A stretch of 64,000 nucleotides of DNA from Halogeometricum rufum (GTDB taxonomy: Archaea; Halobacteriota; Halobacteria; Halobacteriales; Haloferacaceae). The stretch is taken from contig NZ_FOYT01000005.1 of the NCBI RefSeq assembly GCF_900112175.1, positions 1 to 64,000 on the forward strand, read 5' to 3'. Made by a program: the position numbers and the translations under genes. Shown here one piece after another: positions 47,654 through 56,612 of this stretch (position 1 is its first letter; each line of letters begins with the position of its first letter). The notes under the pieces were generated by a model that worked only from the letters and a program-made list of their open reading frames with translations, was not told the DNA's origin and ran no database searches.

Positions 47654-48844
47654 CTACAGACTCTCCCACGCGTCGATGGCGTGGCGAGCGTCCGTCACGT
47701 CGGCGATCCACTTCGCGGCGATGCCCTTCTTCAGCGACCGGGCGGCCGGGCCGCCGAAGACGTTGATGGGGAGTTTGCCGACGCCGGGGACTTTCACCGC
47801 GTGAGCGACGGCGTCGTCGCCGACGGAGACGACGGTGCCGCGGTCCTCGTGCGTCCACGTCTTCAGCGGCTGCCCCTTGACGGCGCGCGCGACGTTCTCG
47901 CCCGCCACGTCCGCGGCCTGCCAGGCGGCCTGCGCCGTCGGCGGCGCGACGGAGTCGGTGCCCTGTTCGACGAGGGCGGAGTCGCCGACGGCGAACACGC
48001 GTTCGTCGCTCGTCCGGAAGTCGGGTTCCGTGAAGATGCGGTTCGAGCGCTCGTCCTTCTCCACGTTCGCCTCCGCGACTTCCTTCTGACCCGTGATGCC
48101 GCCGGTCCAGATGAGGACGTCGTAGTCGAGTTCGTCGGGGTCTTCGTCCTCGCCGCCGCCGAGGTAGACGTTCTCCTCGTCCACCTTCGAGATGAACTCG
48201 CCGGTGAGGATGTCGATGTCGAGCGCTTCGAGGCGCTTGCGGAGGGCCCCCTGCAGTTCGCGGTCGTTGCCGGGGAACACCTCGTCGAGGCCCTCGACGA
48301 GAGTGATGTCGATGGGCGCGCGCTGTTCGTCGCGGTACTCGGCTATCTCGCCCGCCGTCTGGATGCCGGAGAGACCCGCACCGCCGACGATGACCTTCGC
48401 CGGGTCGTCCTGCGAGGCGTCCTCGGCGGCCGCCTTCACGTCGCTGTGAATCTCGCGGGCGTCGTCGAGACTCTTCAGTTCGAGGGAGTACTCCTCCAGT
48501 CCGTCGATGCCGTAGAAGGCCGTCGCGGACCCGAGGCAGACGAGGAGGTAGTCGTAGTCGACCTCGCCGTCTTCGAGTTCCACGGTTCGCTCGTCCACGT
48601 CGACGTTCTCGACGTGGCCCTTGACGAACTCCGTCTCGGGCGCTTTGATGTCGTCGATGGGGATGGCGACCTTCGACTCGGCGCTCGGGTCGCGGATGCA
48701 GCGGTGCACCTCGTGGAGGACGAGGTGGTAGTCGTTCTCAGAAACCCAGGTGAGTTCCGCGTCGGGACCGAGTTCTTCTTCGAGTCGTTTGACGGCACCG
48801 GTGCCTGCGTAGCCGGAGCCGAGGACGACGACCTGCGTGCTCAT
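47654..48844 (-). CDS. Type II NADH dehydrogenase-like FAD oxidoreductase
   Basis: A 396-residue flavoprotein of the NDH-2/sulfide:quinone reductase superfamily. The FAD-binding motif VVVLGSGYAGTGAVKRL is at 4-20, and the second nucleotide site is VIVGGAGLSGIQTAGE at about 165-180. FAVGDSALVEQG near 295 contacts FAD. It would pass electrons from NADH to menaquinone without pumping protons. Cysteines typical of sulfide:quinone reductase are not seen, so NDH-2 is preferred. The start at 48844 is fixed by a TATA box at 48866-48875. Confidence 0.88.
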   Translation of the reverse strand: MSTQVVVLGSGYAGTGAVKRLEEELGPDAELTWVSENDYHLVLHEVHRCIRDPSAESKVAIPIDDIKAPETEFVKGHVENVDVDERTVELEDGEVDYDYLLVCLGSATAFYGIDGLEEYSLELKSLDDAREIHSDVKAAAEDASQDDPAKVIVGGAGLSGIQTAGEIAEYRDEQRAPIDITLVEGLDEVFPGNDRELQGALRKRLEALDIDILTGEFISKVDEENVYLGGGEDEDPDELDYDVLIWTGGITGQKEVAEANVEKDERSNRIFTEPDFRTSDERVFAVGDSALVEQGTDSVAPPTAQAAWQAADVAGENVARAVKGQPLKTWTHEDRGTVVSVGDDAVAHAVKVPGVGKLPINVFGGPAARSLKKGIAAKWIADVTDARHAIDAWESL

Positions 48845-48865
48845 GCGAAACTGTCCGTAGGCATC

Positions 48866-48875
48866 GGATAAATGG
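48866..48875 (-). promoter_or_regulatory. TATA box of the NDH-2-like gene
   Basis: CCATTTATCC on the minus strand, centred 26 bases before the ATG at 48844, supporting this start over a longer frame of 28 extra codons. Confidence 0.55.
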
Positions 48876-49075
48876 CCTGCGAAACGTCCTTCACCCCAAA
48901 TCGACAGACTGCGACGCGGCGCGGCCAAAATTGCCGGTGAATCGCTGTCGGATATATCGTGCCACTCGTGACCACGACTCGACCGACGGCGCGCCGGTAC
49001 GTCGTCGGCCGCGGCGGGTCCCTCCGGTCGCCGGCCTCGCGTCGTGAGCGGTCGGGTCGCGGACCCGTCGCCCCG

Positions 49076-49894
49076 TCAGTCGAGCGACAGGCCGGCGTGC
49101 CAGCGGTCGACGCCCGCCTCGCGCTTTCGCTCGTCCATCTTCGCGAGGAGGTGGACGGCGAGACTCGCCGTCTCGGCGGCGCGGGACTCGCCCTCGGTGC
49201 GGAACTCCCCGGTGACCCGGTTGGCGTAGACCGAGCAGACGGCGCCGGCGCGCAGGCCGTAGACGTTCGCGATGGTCAGGAGTGCGGCCGCCTCCATCTC
49301 GATGTTCTTCACGTTCGCCTCCCGCAGTTCCTCGACCAGTGACTCCGACCCCGCGGCGCGGAACCCCTCGAACCCGGGGCGACCCTGCCCGGCGTAGAAG
49401 GAATCGGCGCTCATCGTCAGGCCGACGTGGTAGTCGTAGCCCAGTCGTTCGGCCGCGGCGACGAGGGCCGAGACGACTTCGTGGTCGGCGACGGCCGGGT
49501 AGTCCTCGCGGACGTACTCCTTGGAGGTGCCCTCCTGCCGGACGGCACCCGAGGTGATGACCAGGTCGCCCACCTCCATCTCGGGCTGAATCGCGCCGCA
49601 GGAACCCACGCGGATGAACGTCTCCGCGTCGACGCGGGCGAGTTCCTCGACGGCGATGGCCGCCGACGGACTGCCGATGCCGGTGGAGGTGACGGAGATG
49701 GGCGTCCCCTCGTAGGTTCCCGTCGCCGTGCGGTACTCGCGGTGGTACGCCTTCTCCTCCGCGTCGTCCCAGAGCGCGGTCACCTTGTCGACGCGTTCGG
49801 GGTTCCCCGGCAGGAGGACGGCGTCCGCCACGTCCTCTCGCGTCAGTTCGATGTGGTACTGGACCTCGTCGTTGGGGTCCTCGCTGTCGTCCAT
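49076..49894 (-). CDS. udp: Uridine phosphorylase
   Basis: Splits uridine with phosphate to uracil and ribose 1-phosphate. It has 272 residues. NP-I family marks are LLPGNPERVDKV, STGIGSPSAAIAVEEL, RVGSCGAIQPE (phosphate site) and NIEMEAAALLTIA (ribose site). Substrate preference for uridine follows from overall similarity; purine phosphorylase activity is the alternative. It lies 60 bases downstream of cytidine deaminase on the same strand, together making a pyrimidine salvage unit. A possible ribosome-binding site GGTGAGG precedes the ATG. Confidence 0.93.
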   Translation of the reverse strand: MDDSEDPNDEVQYHIELTREDVADAVLLPGNPERVDKVTALWDDAEEKAYHREYRTATGTYEGTPISVTSTGIGSPSAAIAVEELARVDAETFIRVGSCGAIQPEMEVGDLVITSGAVRQEGTSKEYVREDYPAVADHEVVSALVAAAERLGYDYHVGLTMSADSFYAGQGRPGFEGFRAAGSESLVEELREANVKNIEMEAAALLTIANVYGLRAGAVCSVYANRVTGEFRTEGESRAAETASLAVHLLAKMDERKREAGVDRWHAGLSLD

Positions 49895-49954
49895 ACCCTC
49901 ACCTGCGCGGAGCGTCGTTGAAGGGTTTGTGCTTCCACGCGTCCGCCGGGGCTC

Positions 49955-50368
49955 TCATTCCCGGTTCGCCTCGGCCGCCTCCAAGGTGTCCAAGGAGATG
50001 GTGTTCGGCAGGAGTTCGCCGAGCGCGTACTCCGTCGTCTCCTCGCCGCCCTCGTCGCAGACGACGACGAGGTCCTCGTCGCAGAACTCCGCGAGCGTCT
50101 GCCGGCACATCCCGCACGGGGTGACGCCGTCCCGGGCGCCGGAGGAGACGGCGAGGCGGTCGAACTCGCGGTGACCGTTCTTCACCGCCTCCGCGACGGC
50201 GACTTCCTCGGCGTGCAGGCTGTTCGAGTAGTTCGCGTTCTCGATGTTACAGCCGACGAACACCTCGCCGTCGACCGTCCGGAGGGCGGCACCGACCGTG
50301 TACTCGGAGTACGGGACGTACGCCTGTTCGAGGGCTTCGCGGGCGCGCGTGACGAGTGATTCGGGCAT
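49955..50368 (-). CDS. cdd: Cytidine deaminase
   Basis: Converts cytidine or deoxycytidine to uridine or deoxyuridine. It has 137 residues, the short tetrameric type. Zinc ligands are in CNIENANYSNSLHAEEVA (HAEE) and PCGMCRQ; the catalytic Glu is in HAE. It is the first gene of the cdd-udp pair, the product of one enzyme being the substrate of the next. An AT-rich CAAACTACAAACG stretch lies at the usual promoter distance. Confidence 0.95.
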   Translation of the reverse strand: MPESLVTRAREALEQAYVPYSEYTVGAALRTVDGEVFVGCNIENANYSNSLHAEEVAVAEAVKNGHREFDRLAVSSGARDGVTPCGMCRQTLAEFCDEDLVVVCDEGGEETTEYALGELLPNTISLDTLEAAEANRE

Positions 50369-50496
50369 GCGAGGCGGGTTTCGGTGGTGGACGTTTGTAG
50401 TTTGCCGTGTCGGGTCGCGTCCGGTCGACCGGTCCCGTCCGCTCGTCGGTTCGACTGCGACCGTCGTCGGTGACTCGTCGTCACCGGCCGCGGCCG

Positions 50497-51576
50497 TCAG
50501 TCGTCTCCGGCCCCGGCGCCGACGTCGACGGTATCGACTTCGATGCTACCCATGTCGGGCGTGCCCCGGTCACCACGAGCGGATTGAATCTTGCCCAACG
50601 CGACGGCGCAGACGTAGATGCCGACGGCGACGAGGACGATGATGCCGCCGGCCGTGACGCCGGCGTAGAAGGCGACGGCGATGCCCAGCAACACCGCGAG
50701 TTCCGCGAGGACGACCGAAACCACCAGCGACTCCGAAAAGCTCCTCGACACCTGGGTCGCGCCCGCGACCGGAACCACGAGCATCGCCGCGACGAGGATG
50801 ACGCCCATGATCTGCATCGCGCCGACCACGACCATCGCCGTCAGCATCACCATCACCCGGTTGTACCAGTTGACGGAGATGCCGGAGACGGCGGCCGCCG
50901 TCTCGTCGAAGGTGACGTACAGGAGTTGGTTGCGCGTCAGGGCCACCGTCCCGACGATGACGGCGAACAGCACCAGGAGAATCGCCGCGCTCTGGGGCGA
51001 CACCGTGGAGAGGTTGCCGAAGAGGAACTGGTTGACCCCGACGGCGAGTCCCCCCGCGTTGAGGCTGATGAGCGTCGTCCCCAGCGCGAACCCCGTCGAC
51101 AGGACGATGGCCATCGAGACGTCGTTGTAGGCGTCGGTGACCTCGGAGATGAGTTCGATGAACAGGGCTGCGATCATCGCCACGACGACGGCGGTGAGAT
51201 ACGGCGACACCCCGAGGTCGATGACGGCGTTCAGGAACAGGCCGACGGCCACCCCGGCGAACCCGGTGTGGGCCAGTGCGTCGCCGATGAGTGCGAGCTG
51301 GCGGTGGACGAGGAACGTCCCGATGAGCGGCGCCATCACGCCGACGCAGAGGCCGACGAGGATGGCCCGGTGCATGAACCGGTAGCGCGGACTCAGCATC
51401 TCGAGGTTCGTGAGGTAGTACGTCCAGTCCATCAGCCAGTACCACTGCTCCAAGAGCCACAGGAGGACGCCGAAGACCGGGTCGCCGACGGAACCGCTCT
51501 GCATCGGGAGCAGCAGCGACGGGTCCGCAGCGGCTGTGGCGCTCGTCACGAGCGTGGCCGCGACACCTGCGCTCAT
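50497..51576 (-). CDS. Zinc/manganese-type ABC transporter permease
   Basis: A 359-residue permease of the ABC-3 family (ZnuB/MntB-like) with about nine membrane segments, including FLVHRQLALIGDALAHTGFAG and YVTFDETAAAVSGI, which are typical. The N-terminal 40 residues are a less conserved extension. It is co-transcribed with its ATPase, which it overlaps by four bases, and the binding lipoprotein. The metal (Zn or Mn) cannot be settled from sequence. Confidence 0.93.
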   Translation of the reverse strand: MSAGVAATLVTSATAAADPSLLLPMQSGSVGDPVFGVLLWLLEQWYWLMDWTYYLTNLEMLSPRYRFMHRAILVGLCVGVMAPLIGTFLVHRQLALIGDALAHTGFAGVAVGLFLNAVIDLGVSPYLTAVVVAMIAALFIELISEVTDAYNDVSMAIVLSTGFALGTTLISLNAGGLAVGVNQFLFGNLSTVSPQSAAILLVLFAVIVGTVALTRNQLLYVTFDETAAAVSGISVNWYNRVMVMLTAMVVVGAMQIMGVILVAAMLVVPVAGATQVSRSFSESLVVSVVLAELAVLLGIAVAFYAGVTAGGIIVLVAVGIYVCAVALGKIQSARGDRGTPDMGSIEVDTVDVGAGAGDD

Positions 51577-52397
51577 CCGTCCACCTCCGCGAGGAACCGC
51601 GCCTCGGTTCCGAACGCACGGGCCAGCGCGTCGCTGTCGACGAACTCGTCGGTCGGCCCGTCGAAGTAGACCTCGCGGTTCAGGCAGACGACGCGGTCGG
51701 CGTGTTCGACGACCGCCCCGAGGTCGTGTTCGATGAGTACGACGGTGATGCCCTCGGCGTTGAGTGCCGCCAGCAGGTCGTAGAACGCGTCGACCGACTC
51801 GGCGTCGACGCCGACCGTCGGCTCGTCCAGTACGAGCAGGTCGGCCTCGCTCGCCAGCGCTCGCGCGATGAACGCGCGCTGGCGTTGGCCGCCCGAGAGG
51901 TGCGTGACGCGCCGGTCGGCGAACGCGCTCATGCCGACGGTCTCGAGTGCGTCGTCGACGAGCGTCCAGTCCCCGCTCGACAGCCGGCCGAACCCGACGT
52001 GGGGGAATCGGCCCATCTTCACCACCTCGCGGACGGTGATGGGCATCTCCTTCGCGGCGCTGGCCTGCTGGGCGACGTAGCCGATACGCTCGCCGTCGTC
52101 GAAGCGGACGGCGCGTTCACCGAACAGGCGGGCAGTGCCCGTGTCGGGGGCGAGCAGGCCCAGCATCAACTGCATCAGCGTGGACTTTCCCGAACCGTTC
52201 GGTCCGACGATGGCGACGTACTCGCCCGGGTCGATGGCCAGCGAGACGTCCTCGACCACGGGCGTCGCCGTGTAGCCGAAGGTGACGTCCGCGAGGTCGA
52301 CGACCGGCTCGCTCGCCGTGGCGTCCGTGTCGGTCTCGGTGGCCGTCCCCTCGGCCGTGCCGCCCGTCTTCGCGGGGTCGGTATCCTGCGTGCTCAT
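51573..52397 (-). CDS. Zinc/manganese-type ABC transporter ATP-binding protein
   Basis: A 274-residue ABC ATPase. Walker A is GPNGSGKST, the signature LSGGQRQR, Walker B LLVLDEP with the following H-loop IEHD. The first 30 residues are a Thr/Asp-rich tail. It overlaps the permease start and the binding-protein stop by four bases each, so binding protein, ATPase and permease form one operon. The start MSTQDTDPAK at 52397 is the only one consistent with this arrangement. Confidence 0.93.
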   Translation of the reverse strand: MSTQDTDPAKTGGTAEGTATETDTDATASEPVVDLADVTFGYTATPVVEDVSLAIDPGEYVAIVGPNGSGKSTLMQLMLGLLAPDTGTARLFGERAVRFDDGERIGYVAQQASAAKEMPITVREVVKMGRFPHVGFGRLSSGDWTLVDDALETVGMSAFADRRVTHLSGGQRQRAFIARALASEADLLVLDEPTVGVDAESVDAFYDLLAALNAEGITVVLIEHDLGAVVEHADRVVCLNREVYFDGPTDEFVDSDALARAFGTEARFLAEVDG

Positions 52398-53476
52398 ATC
52401 GGTTCGAAGTTCCGCCACTCTTCGAGCCAACTCTCGGAGGGGGCCGCCTCCTCGGGCGTCTCGTTTCCGAGGACGATTTCGAACGTGGGCATGTTGATGT
52501 TGTAGGCGATCTCCTCGTAGCCCCAGTTCTCCTCGACCCACTCCTCGCGAACGCCGGCGTAGGGCGTCACGGGGAAGTACGCCTCGACGGCCGTCTCGCG
52601 GACGAGCTGCTGGGCGGGGCGCTGGGACTCGAAGACGCCGTTGGCGATGTATTCGATGTCGTTCTCGCGGATGACTCTCGCCGCCTCGCTGATGTCGGCG
52701 GGCTTGACGTCGCCGCTCGCCGCGAGACTCGTCACCAGCGGCCGCATCCGCACGCCGTAGCGCACCCCGATGTACTGGAAGGCGTTGTGCGCGGCCAGTT
52801 GGACGATGTCGCGGTCGGCCCGGTCGAAGATGGCCTCGTAGTCCGAGTCGATCTGGTCGAGCACCTCGGACTTGTACGTCTCGGCGTTCTCGCGGAAGGC
52901 GTCGGCGTGTTCCGGGACGAGGTCGGCGAAACCGTCGGCGATGTTGTCCACGGACTGCTTCGCGCGCCGAGGGTCGAGCCAGAAGTGCGGGTCCTTCCCG
53001 CGCTGAGCCCCGACGCCCTCCTCATCGCGGTCGAGTGACGCGGCCAGGTCCACGAGGTCGATGCCCTTCCGGGCGTTGATGAGCGCCGTGTCGACGTCGT
53101 CCCCCTCGAGTGTCTGGATGGCGCGGTCGGCCCACGGCTGGAAGTCTTTCCCGACGTGGACGAACGCGTCCGCCTCGACGATACGCTGGGTGATGCTGGC
53201 GTTGGGCTCCCAGCCGTGGCCGTGTAGCCCCGTCGGGACCAAGTTCTCCACCGTCAGCGGGGTTCCGTCGGCTATCTGCCGGCCGAAGTCGAAGAAGCTG
53301 AAGAACGAGGCCACGGCGACCGGTCCGTCGCGGCCGTCGTCGCCGTCGCTCCCGGCCAGTCCCGGCGCGCTCGGCAGCGCCGTGCACCCGGCCAGACCCG
53401 CGAGCGCCGCGGCACCGCCGGCTCGGAGCGCGTCTCGTCGCGTCACCGCCCGATGTTGACGCAGTTTTCGTGTCAT
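52394..53476 (-). CDS. Metal ABC transporter substrate-binding lipoprotein (ZnuA/MntC-like)
   Basis: A 360-residue cluster A-I (ZnuA-type) binding protein. It has a twin-arginine signal (TRRDALRAGG) and a lipobox LAGC with Cys31, so it is Tat-exported and lipid-anchored. Possible metal ligands are the His pair in GLHGHGWEP, H in DPHFWLDPRR, H in AAHNAFQY and a late acidic residue. No His-rich loop of ZnuA type is present. It is the first gene of the operon; a dyad overlaps its promoter (see 53498-53513), suggesting metal-responsive repression. Confidence 0.92.
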   Translation of the reverse strand: MTRKLRQHRAVTRRDALRAGGAAALAGLAGCTALPSAPGLAGSDGDDGRDGPVAVASFFSFFDFGRQIADGTPLTVENLVPTGLHGHGWEPNASITQRIVEADAFVHVGKDFQPWADRAIQTLEGDDVDTALINARKGIDLVDLAASLDRDEEGVGAQRGKDPHFWLDPRRAKQSVDNIADGFADLVPEHADAFRENAETYKSEVLDQIDSDYEAIFDRADRDIVQLAAHNAFQYIGVRYGVRMRPLVTSLAASGDVKPADISEAARVIRENDIEYIANGVFESQRPAQQLVRETAVEAYFPVTPYAGVREEWVEENWGYEEIAYNINMPTFEIVLGNETPEEAAPSESWLEEWRNFEPI

Positions 53477-53497
53477 CTGTGTTCACCGAAACTATCG

Positions 53498-53513
53498 ATT
53501 AGACGCATCTAAT
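53498..53513. promoter_or_regulatory. Dyad ATTAGA-N4-TCTAAT at the metal-transporter promoter (candidate operator)
   Basis: A perfect inverted repeat with six-base arms and CGCA between, 22-37 bases before the ATG at 53476, where the TATA element should be. The TTAG/CTAA arms resemble operators of DtxR/MntR-type metal repressors. It probably gives metal-dependent shut-off of the importer; the regulator is not in the window. Confidence 0.55.
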
Positions 53514-53699
53514 TCTTTGTTTCATGGAGACATACTTGTAGGTTGTGCTCTCAAAACTGTAGTGAGCCGTCCGTACGGGCGCTGGAGAGAGTCGGCTTCC
53601 GATTCGGCGCGTCGGCCGACCGAAGTGGGGTGCGAATTGGACCAGACCGAACCGGACCGGAAGGGGAAGCGACAAGCCTACCCGCCACGTACTCGGAGT

Positions 53700-53996
53700 G
53701 TGCCACCGGAATCCGAACCAGCCGTCGAGACGCCGGCCGGCCGGGAGGGACTCGGGCGGTCGATTCTCCTCGCCGTCGGCGTCGGCGTCGTCGCCATCTC
53801 CGGACTGCTCGGCTTCTTCATCGGGAGCAACGGCGCGGAAGCGGTCCCCGAGGCCAACCTCCTCGGCGGACTCCTCGTCCTGCCGACGACGCCCCTGTCG
53901 ATGACGCTGTACGGCGTCGTCCTCTCCACCGTCGTCCTCGCCGTCCTGTTCGGACTCGTCGAACTCGCCTCGCGGATGGAAGACGAGCGTCGATAG
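53700..53996 (+). CDS. Small two-segment membrane protein (cox-cluster-like)
   Basis: A 98-residue protein from a GTG start at 53700. It has a polar N-terminal tail and two hydrophobic segments (about 25-43 and 62-90), with the LPTTPLSMTLYGVV stretch that resembles small proteins annotated near haloarchaeal cytochrome oxidase genes. The frame is open back to 53517, but that part is Arg/Ser-rich and not conserved in type. The function is unknown. Another small membrane protein follows. Confidence 0.65.
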   Translation: MPPESEPAVETPAGREGLGRSILLAVGVGVVAISGLLGFFIGSNGAEAVPEANLLGGLLVLPTTPLSMTLYGVVLSTVVLAVLFGLVELASRMEDERR

Positions 53997-54064
53997 CGGG
54001 TCGGCGTCGCCGCGACGCCCCGAGAGGCGCGGCGCTTTTACGAGTGCGCGACCGACCATCGACC

Positions 54065-54370
54065 ATGCGCAGTTCCGCCACCGCGTCCGCGGACGACGAC
54101 AGCGAGGAGGCGGCGTTCGACGACGAGTTCGACCCCGACGACCCGTTCGACGGCGAGGACCCCCTCGAACCCGACGCCGGCGGGAAGAATCGAAAGCGCG
54201 CCGCGTTGGCCGTCTTCCCGTTCCTCGCCATCGGCCTCGGGAACGTCGTCCTGCTCCTCGGGTGGGGAATCGAACCGCTGTGGGCGTTCGCCATCCTCCC
54301 GCCCATCCTGTTCTGTTCGGTCCTCGCGTACATCGTCTTCAGCACGGACTTCCTCGACGACCGGACCTGA
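54065..54370 (+). CDS. Small acidic membrane protein
   Basis: A 101-residue protein: an acidic, disordered N-terminal part (about 1-45, many Asp and Glu), then two hydrophobic segments (about 46-68 and 73-93) and a short charged end FLDDRT. Such proteins are frequent in haloarchaea and uncharacterised. It starts 68 bases after the preceding gene and could share its transcript. Confidence 0.72.
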   Translation: MRSSATASADDDSEEAAFDDEFDPDDPFDGEDPLEPDAGGKNRKRAALAVFPFLAIGLGNVVLLLGWGIEPLWAFAILPPILFCSVLAYIVFSTDFLDDRT

Positions 54371-54403
54371 CGCGGACCCGGTGCCCCGTCCCGTCCCCGG
54401 CGT

Positions 54404-54997
54404 CTACCCCCCGGTGTCGTACTTGTACGTCGTCTCCTCGGGGTCGATGCCGAAGTCCTCGGCCGTCTCCTCTATCTCCACCTCGCCGGGGTCGGGGGTG
54501 TCCGCGGGCGTGGCCGTCTTGAACCGTTCCCGCAGTTCCTCGGGCATCCGGAACCGCCCGGGTTGGACGCGCATGGCGATGGCGTCCTCGCCGCGTTCGG
54601 CGCGGACCGTCTCCAGTCGCTCCCGGAGCGTCTCCGGCAGGTCGTCGCTGTCGACCGGTTGGAAGCCGAACGTGAGGAAGTAGTCGGGTTCGACCGTGAA
54701 CGTGTAGACGCGGTCGAACGACTCGTCGCTCGCCTTCGCCAGCAGACGTTCGACGACGTGCGCGCCGACGCCCTGGTCGCGCCACTCTTCCAGCGTGAAG
54801 ACGAACGCGAGTTCGCACCACTCCTCGTCGTCGACCTTGTGGACGCGAATCCGGCCGAACCCGGCCTTCCTGTTCGTCCGTTCGTCGAGGGCGATGACGT
54901 AGTCGCGGGAACGGAACGCCGGGTCTTCGAGTCCCGACTCCTCGATGCGGTCGAGTAACCAAACCTCTTCGCGGTTCTTGGCGTCCCGTACGTACAT
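54404..54997 (-). CDS. GNAT-family acetyltransferase
   Basis: A 197-residue acyltransferase with the acetyl-CoA site EEWRDQGVGAHVVERLL (Q/RxxGxG/A motif) in the middle, preceded by WCELAFVFT as the beta-4 strand. The substrate is unknown. The C-terminal third is acidic and not part of the usual GNAT core. It is convergent with the small membrane-protein gene, 33 bases away, and probably monocistronic. Confidence 0.86.
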   Translation of the reverse strand: MYVRDAKNREEVWLLDRIEESGLEDPAFRSRDYVIALDERTNRKAGFGRIRVHKVDDEEWCELAFVFTLEEWRDQGVGAHVVERLLAKASDESFDRVYTFTVEPDYFLTFGFQPVDSDDLPETLRERLETVRAERGEDAIAMRVQPGRFRMPEELRERFKTATPADTPDPGEVEIEETAEDFGIDPEETTYKYDTGG

Positions 54998-55060
54998 AGC
55001 GGGAGGTAGGCGGGCGGCCGGAAAAGGATTTGTGGGGCGTCGGACGCCCCGGCGAGCGCC

Positions 55061-56503
55061 TCAGTAGGGGATGAAGATGAGGCCGACGGCGAGGAACGGA
55101 ATCAACAGCAGCAGCATCGTGACGCCGTAGCCGAACATGTCGCGGGCGCGGATGCCCGTGATGCCGAGGAGGGGGAGCGCCCAGAACGGTTGCAGGAGGT
55201 TGGTGTGCGCGTCGCCGACGGCGTAGGCGATGGTGGCCTGCCCCGCGGGCACGCCGAGTTCGTTCGCCGCCTGGAGGACGGTGGTGCCGATGACCGTCCA
55301 CTCGCCGCCGCCGGAGGGGACGAAGACGTTGATGACGGCGGCCGTCATCCACGCGACGGCCGGGAACGTCGCCGGCGTCGAGAGGGAGACGAGCGCCTCG
55401 GCCATCGTCCCCGAGAGCCCGGAGTTGTTCATCATGCCGATGATGCCGGCGTAGAGGGGGAACTGGAGGACGATGCCGCCCGTGGAGGTGATGGCGTCGT
55501 AGAACTGCTCTTGGTACGCCTTCGGCCGCGTGTAGAGCGCGAGGCCGAGGAACAGGAACAGGAAGTTGACGATGTTGAGGTTCAGCGCCGAGAGCCCCTG
55601 CGTGGCGAACGAGTAGGCGGCGAACGCGACGCCCGTGAGGGCGATGACGCCGCCGACGACCCGACTCTGATTTATCTTCTCGCCCAGCGTCGAGGGAACC
55701 GTCGCCGGCCCCGCGTCCGCGCCGACGGCGTCCGGGTCGGTGACGGCGGCGTCGTCGCCGCCGTCGGCGGCCGAGTCGAACAGTTTCGACTCGGCGACGT
55801 AGTTCGTGATGCCCTCGGCGTTCGACGGTTGGGGCGCGAGGAGGTAGAGGACGAGGGCGGTGTAGAGGATGCCGGTGACGACGAGCGTCAGCGTGTACGG
55901 GTGGAACACCGTCTCCGAGGTGGGAATCAGACCGGAGACGATGCCCTGTTCGACGAAGACGTTACCCGGCGTGTTCATCAGGAGGGGCGCAGACCCCGCG
56001 AGTCCCCAGTGCCACGTCAGCCCCATGCCCATGTAGCCGGCCAGACAGAGCAGCGGGTAGTGGACTCGCAAGTCTCGTTTGGCGGCCTGTCGGCCCATCT
56101 CGCGAGCCATCACCGCGCCGACGATGAGGCCGAGCCCCCAGTGGACCCACGCGACGACCATCGAGATGAGGCCGACGAGGACGACGGCCTGCTTGCCGTC
56201 GTTCGGCACTGCGGTCAGCCGTTCGATGCCTCGCTGGACGAGCGGGTGGTACGCGAGCGCGTAACCCGTCACGAGGATGAGCACCATCTGCATCGCGAAG
56301 CTGAGGAGCACCCAGAAGCCGTCGTACCAGTACGTCACCATCGCCGCCGGGTTCGCCCCCTCGACGACCACGCCGCCGACGAAGACGACGTAGCTCAGGA
56401 GGATGGCGAACAGGAACGGACTCGGCATCACCCGCTCGACGACGTTCGACATCCGGGCACCGAAGCGCTGAATCGCGGAGCCGGAACTCGTCTCTGTGGA
56501 CAT
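55061..56503 (-). CDS. atoE: Short-chain fatty acid transporter, AtoE family
   Basis: A 480-residue membrane protein with about eleven segments, of the TIGR00366/AtoE family. Typical parts are MPSPFLFAILLSYVVF at the start, AWVHWGLGLIVGAVMARE, LTWHWGLAGSAPLL and FVPSGGGEWTVIG. It should import acetate to butyrate-size acids. It is divergent from an AMP-forming acyl-CoA synthetase gene across 109 bases, which fits uptake followed by activation. The promoter is CGTTTATCTAG on the minus strand, about 30 bases before the ATG. Confidence 0.93.
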   Translation of the reverse strand: MSTETSSGSAIQRFGARMSNVVERVMPSPFLFAILLSYVVFVGGVVVEGANPAAMVTYWYDGFWVLLSFAMQMVLILVTGYALAYHPLVQRGIERLTAVPNDGKQAVVLVGLISMVVAWVHWGLGLIVGAVMAREMGRQAAKRDLRVHYPLLCLAGYMGMGLTWHWGLAGSAPLLMNTPGNVFVEQGIVSGLIPTSETVFHPYTLTLVVTGILYTALVLYLLAPQPSNAEGITNYVAESKLFDSAADGGDDAAVTDPDAVGADAGPATVPSTLGEKINQSRVVGGVIALTGVAFAAYSFATQGLSALNLNIVNFLFLFLGLALYTRPKAYQEQFYDAITSTGGIVLQFPLYAGIIGMMNNSGLSGTMAEALVSLSTPATFPAVAWMTAAVINVFVPSGGGEWTVIGTTVLQAANELGVPAGQATIAYAVGDAHTNLLQPFWALPLLGITGIRARDMFGYGVTMLLLLIPFLAVGLIFIPY

Positions 56504-56612
56504 AACGGCAGGAATGGTGGACGAAACCTAGATAAACGTTCCGGATAAATTCGAGAGTCGGATTAACGTTCGGGAAAGTTACTTCCCACGACGCGGACAA
56601 TCAGGGTACGTC
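56504..56612. promoter_or_regulatory. Divergent control region of atoE and the acyl-CoA synthetase
   Basis: 109 bases between two start codons. It contains AACGTTCCGG and AACGTTCGGG as direct repeats 29 bases apart (56536-56545 and 56565-56574). A dyad GGGAA-N6-TTCCC (56572-56587) overlaps a possible plus-strand promoter element. One regulator could control both genes. Confidence 0.45.

Noticed and set aside
48959-49342. A 127-codon plus-strand frame overlapping udp
   Set aside because: Lies largely antisense to uridine phosphorylase and has Arg/Ala-rich shadow composition.
53517-53699. Upstream ATG start for the small cox-cluster-like membrane protein
   Set aside because: The added 61 residues are Arg/Ser/Pro-rich, unlike the rest, and overlap the probable promoter region.
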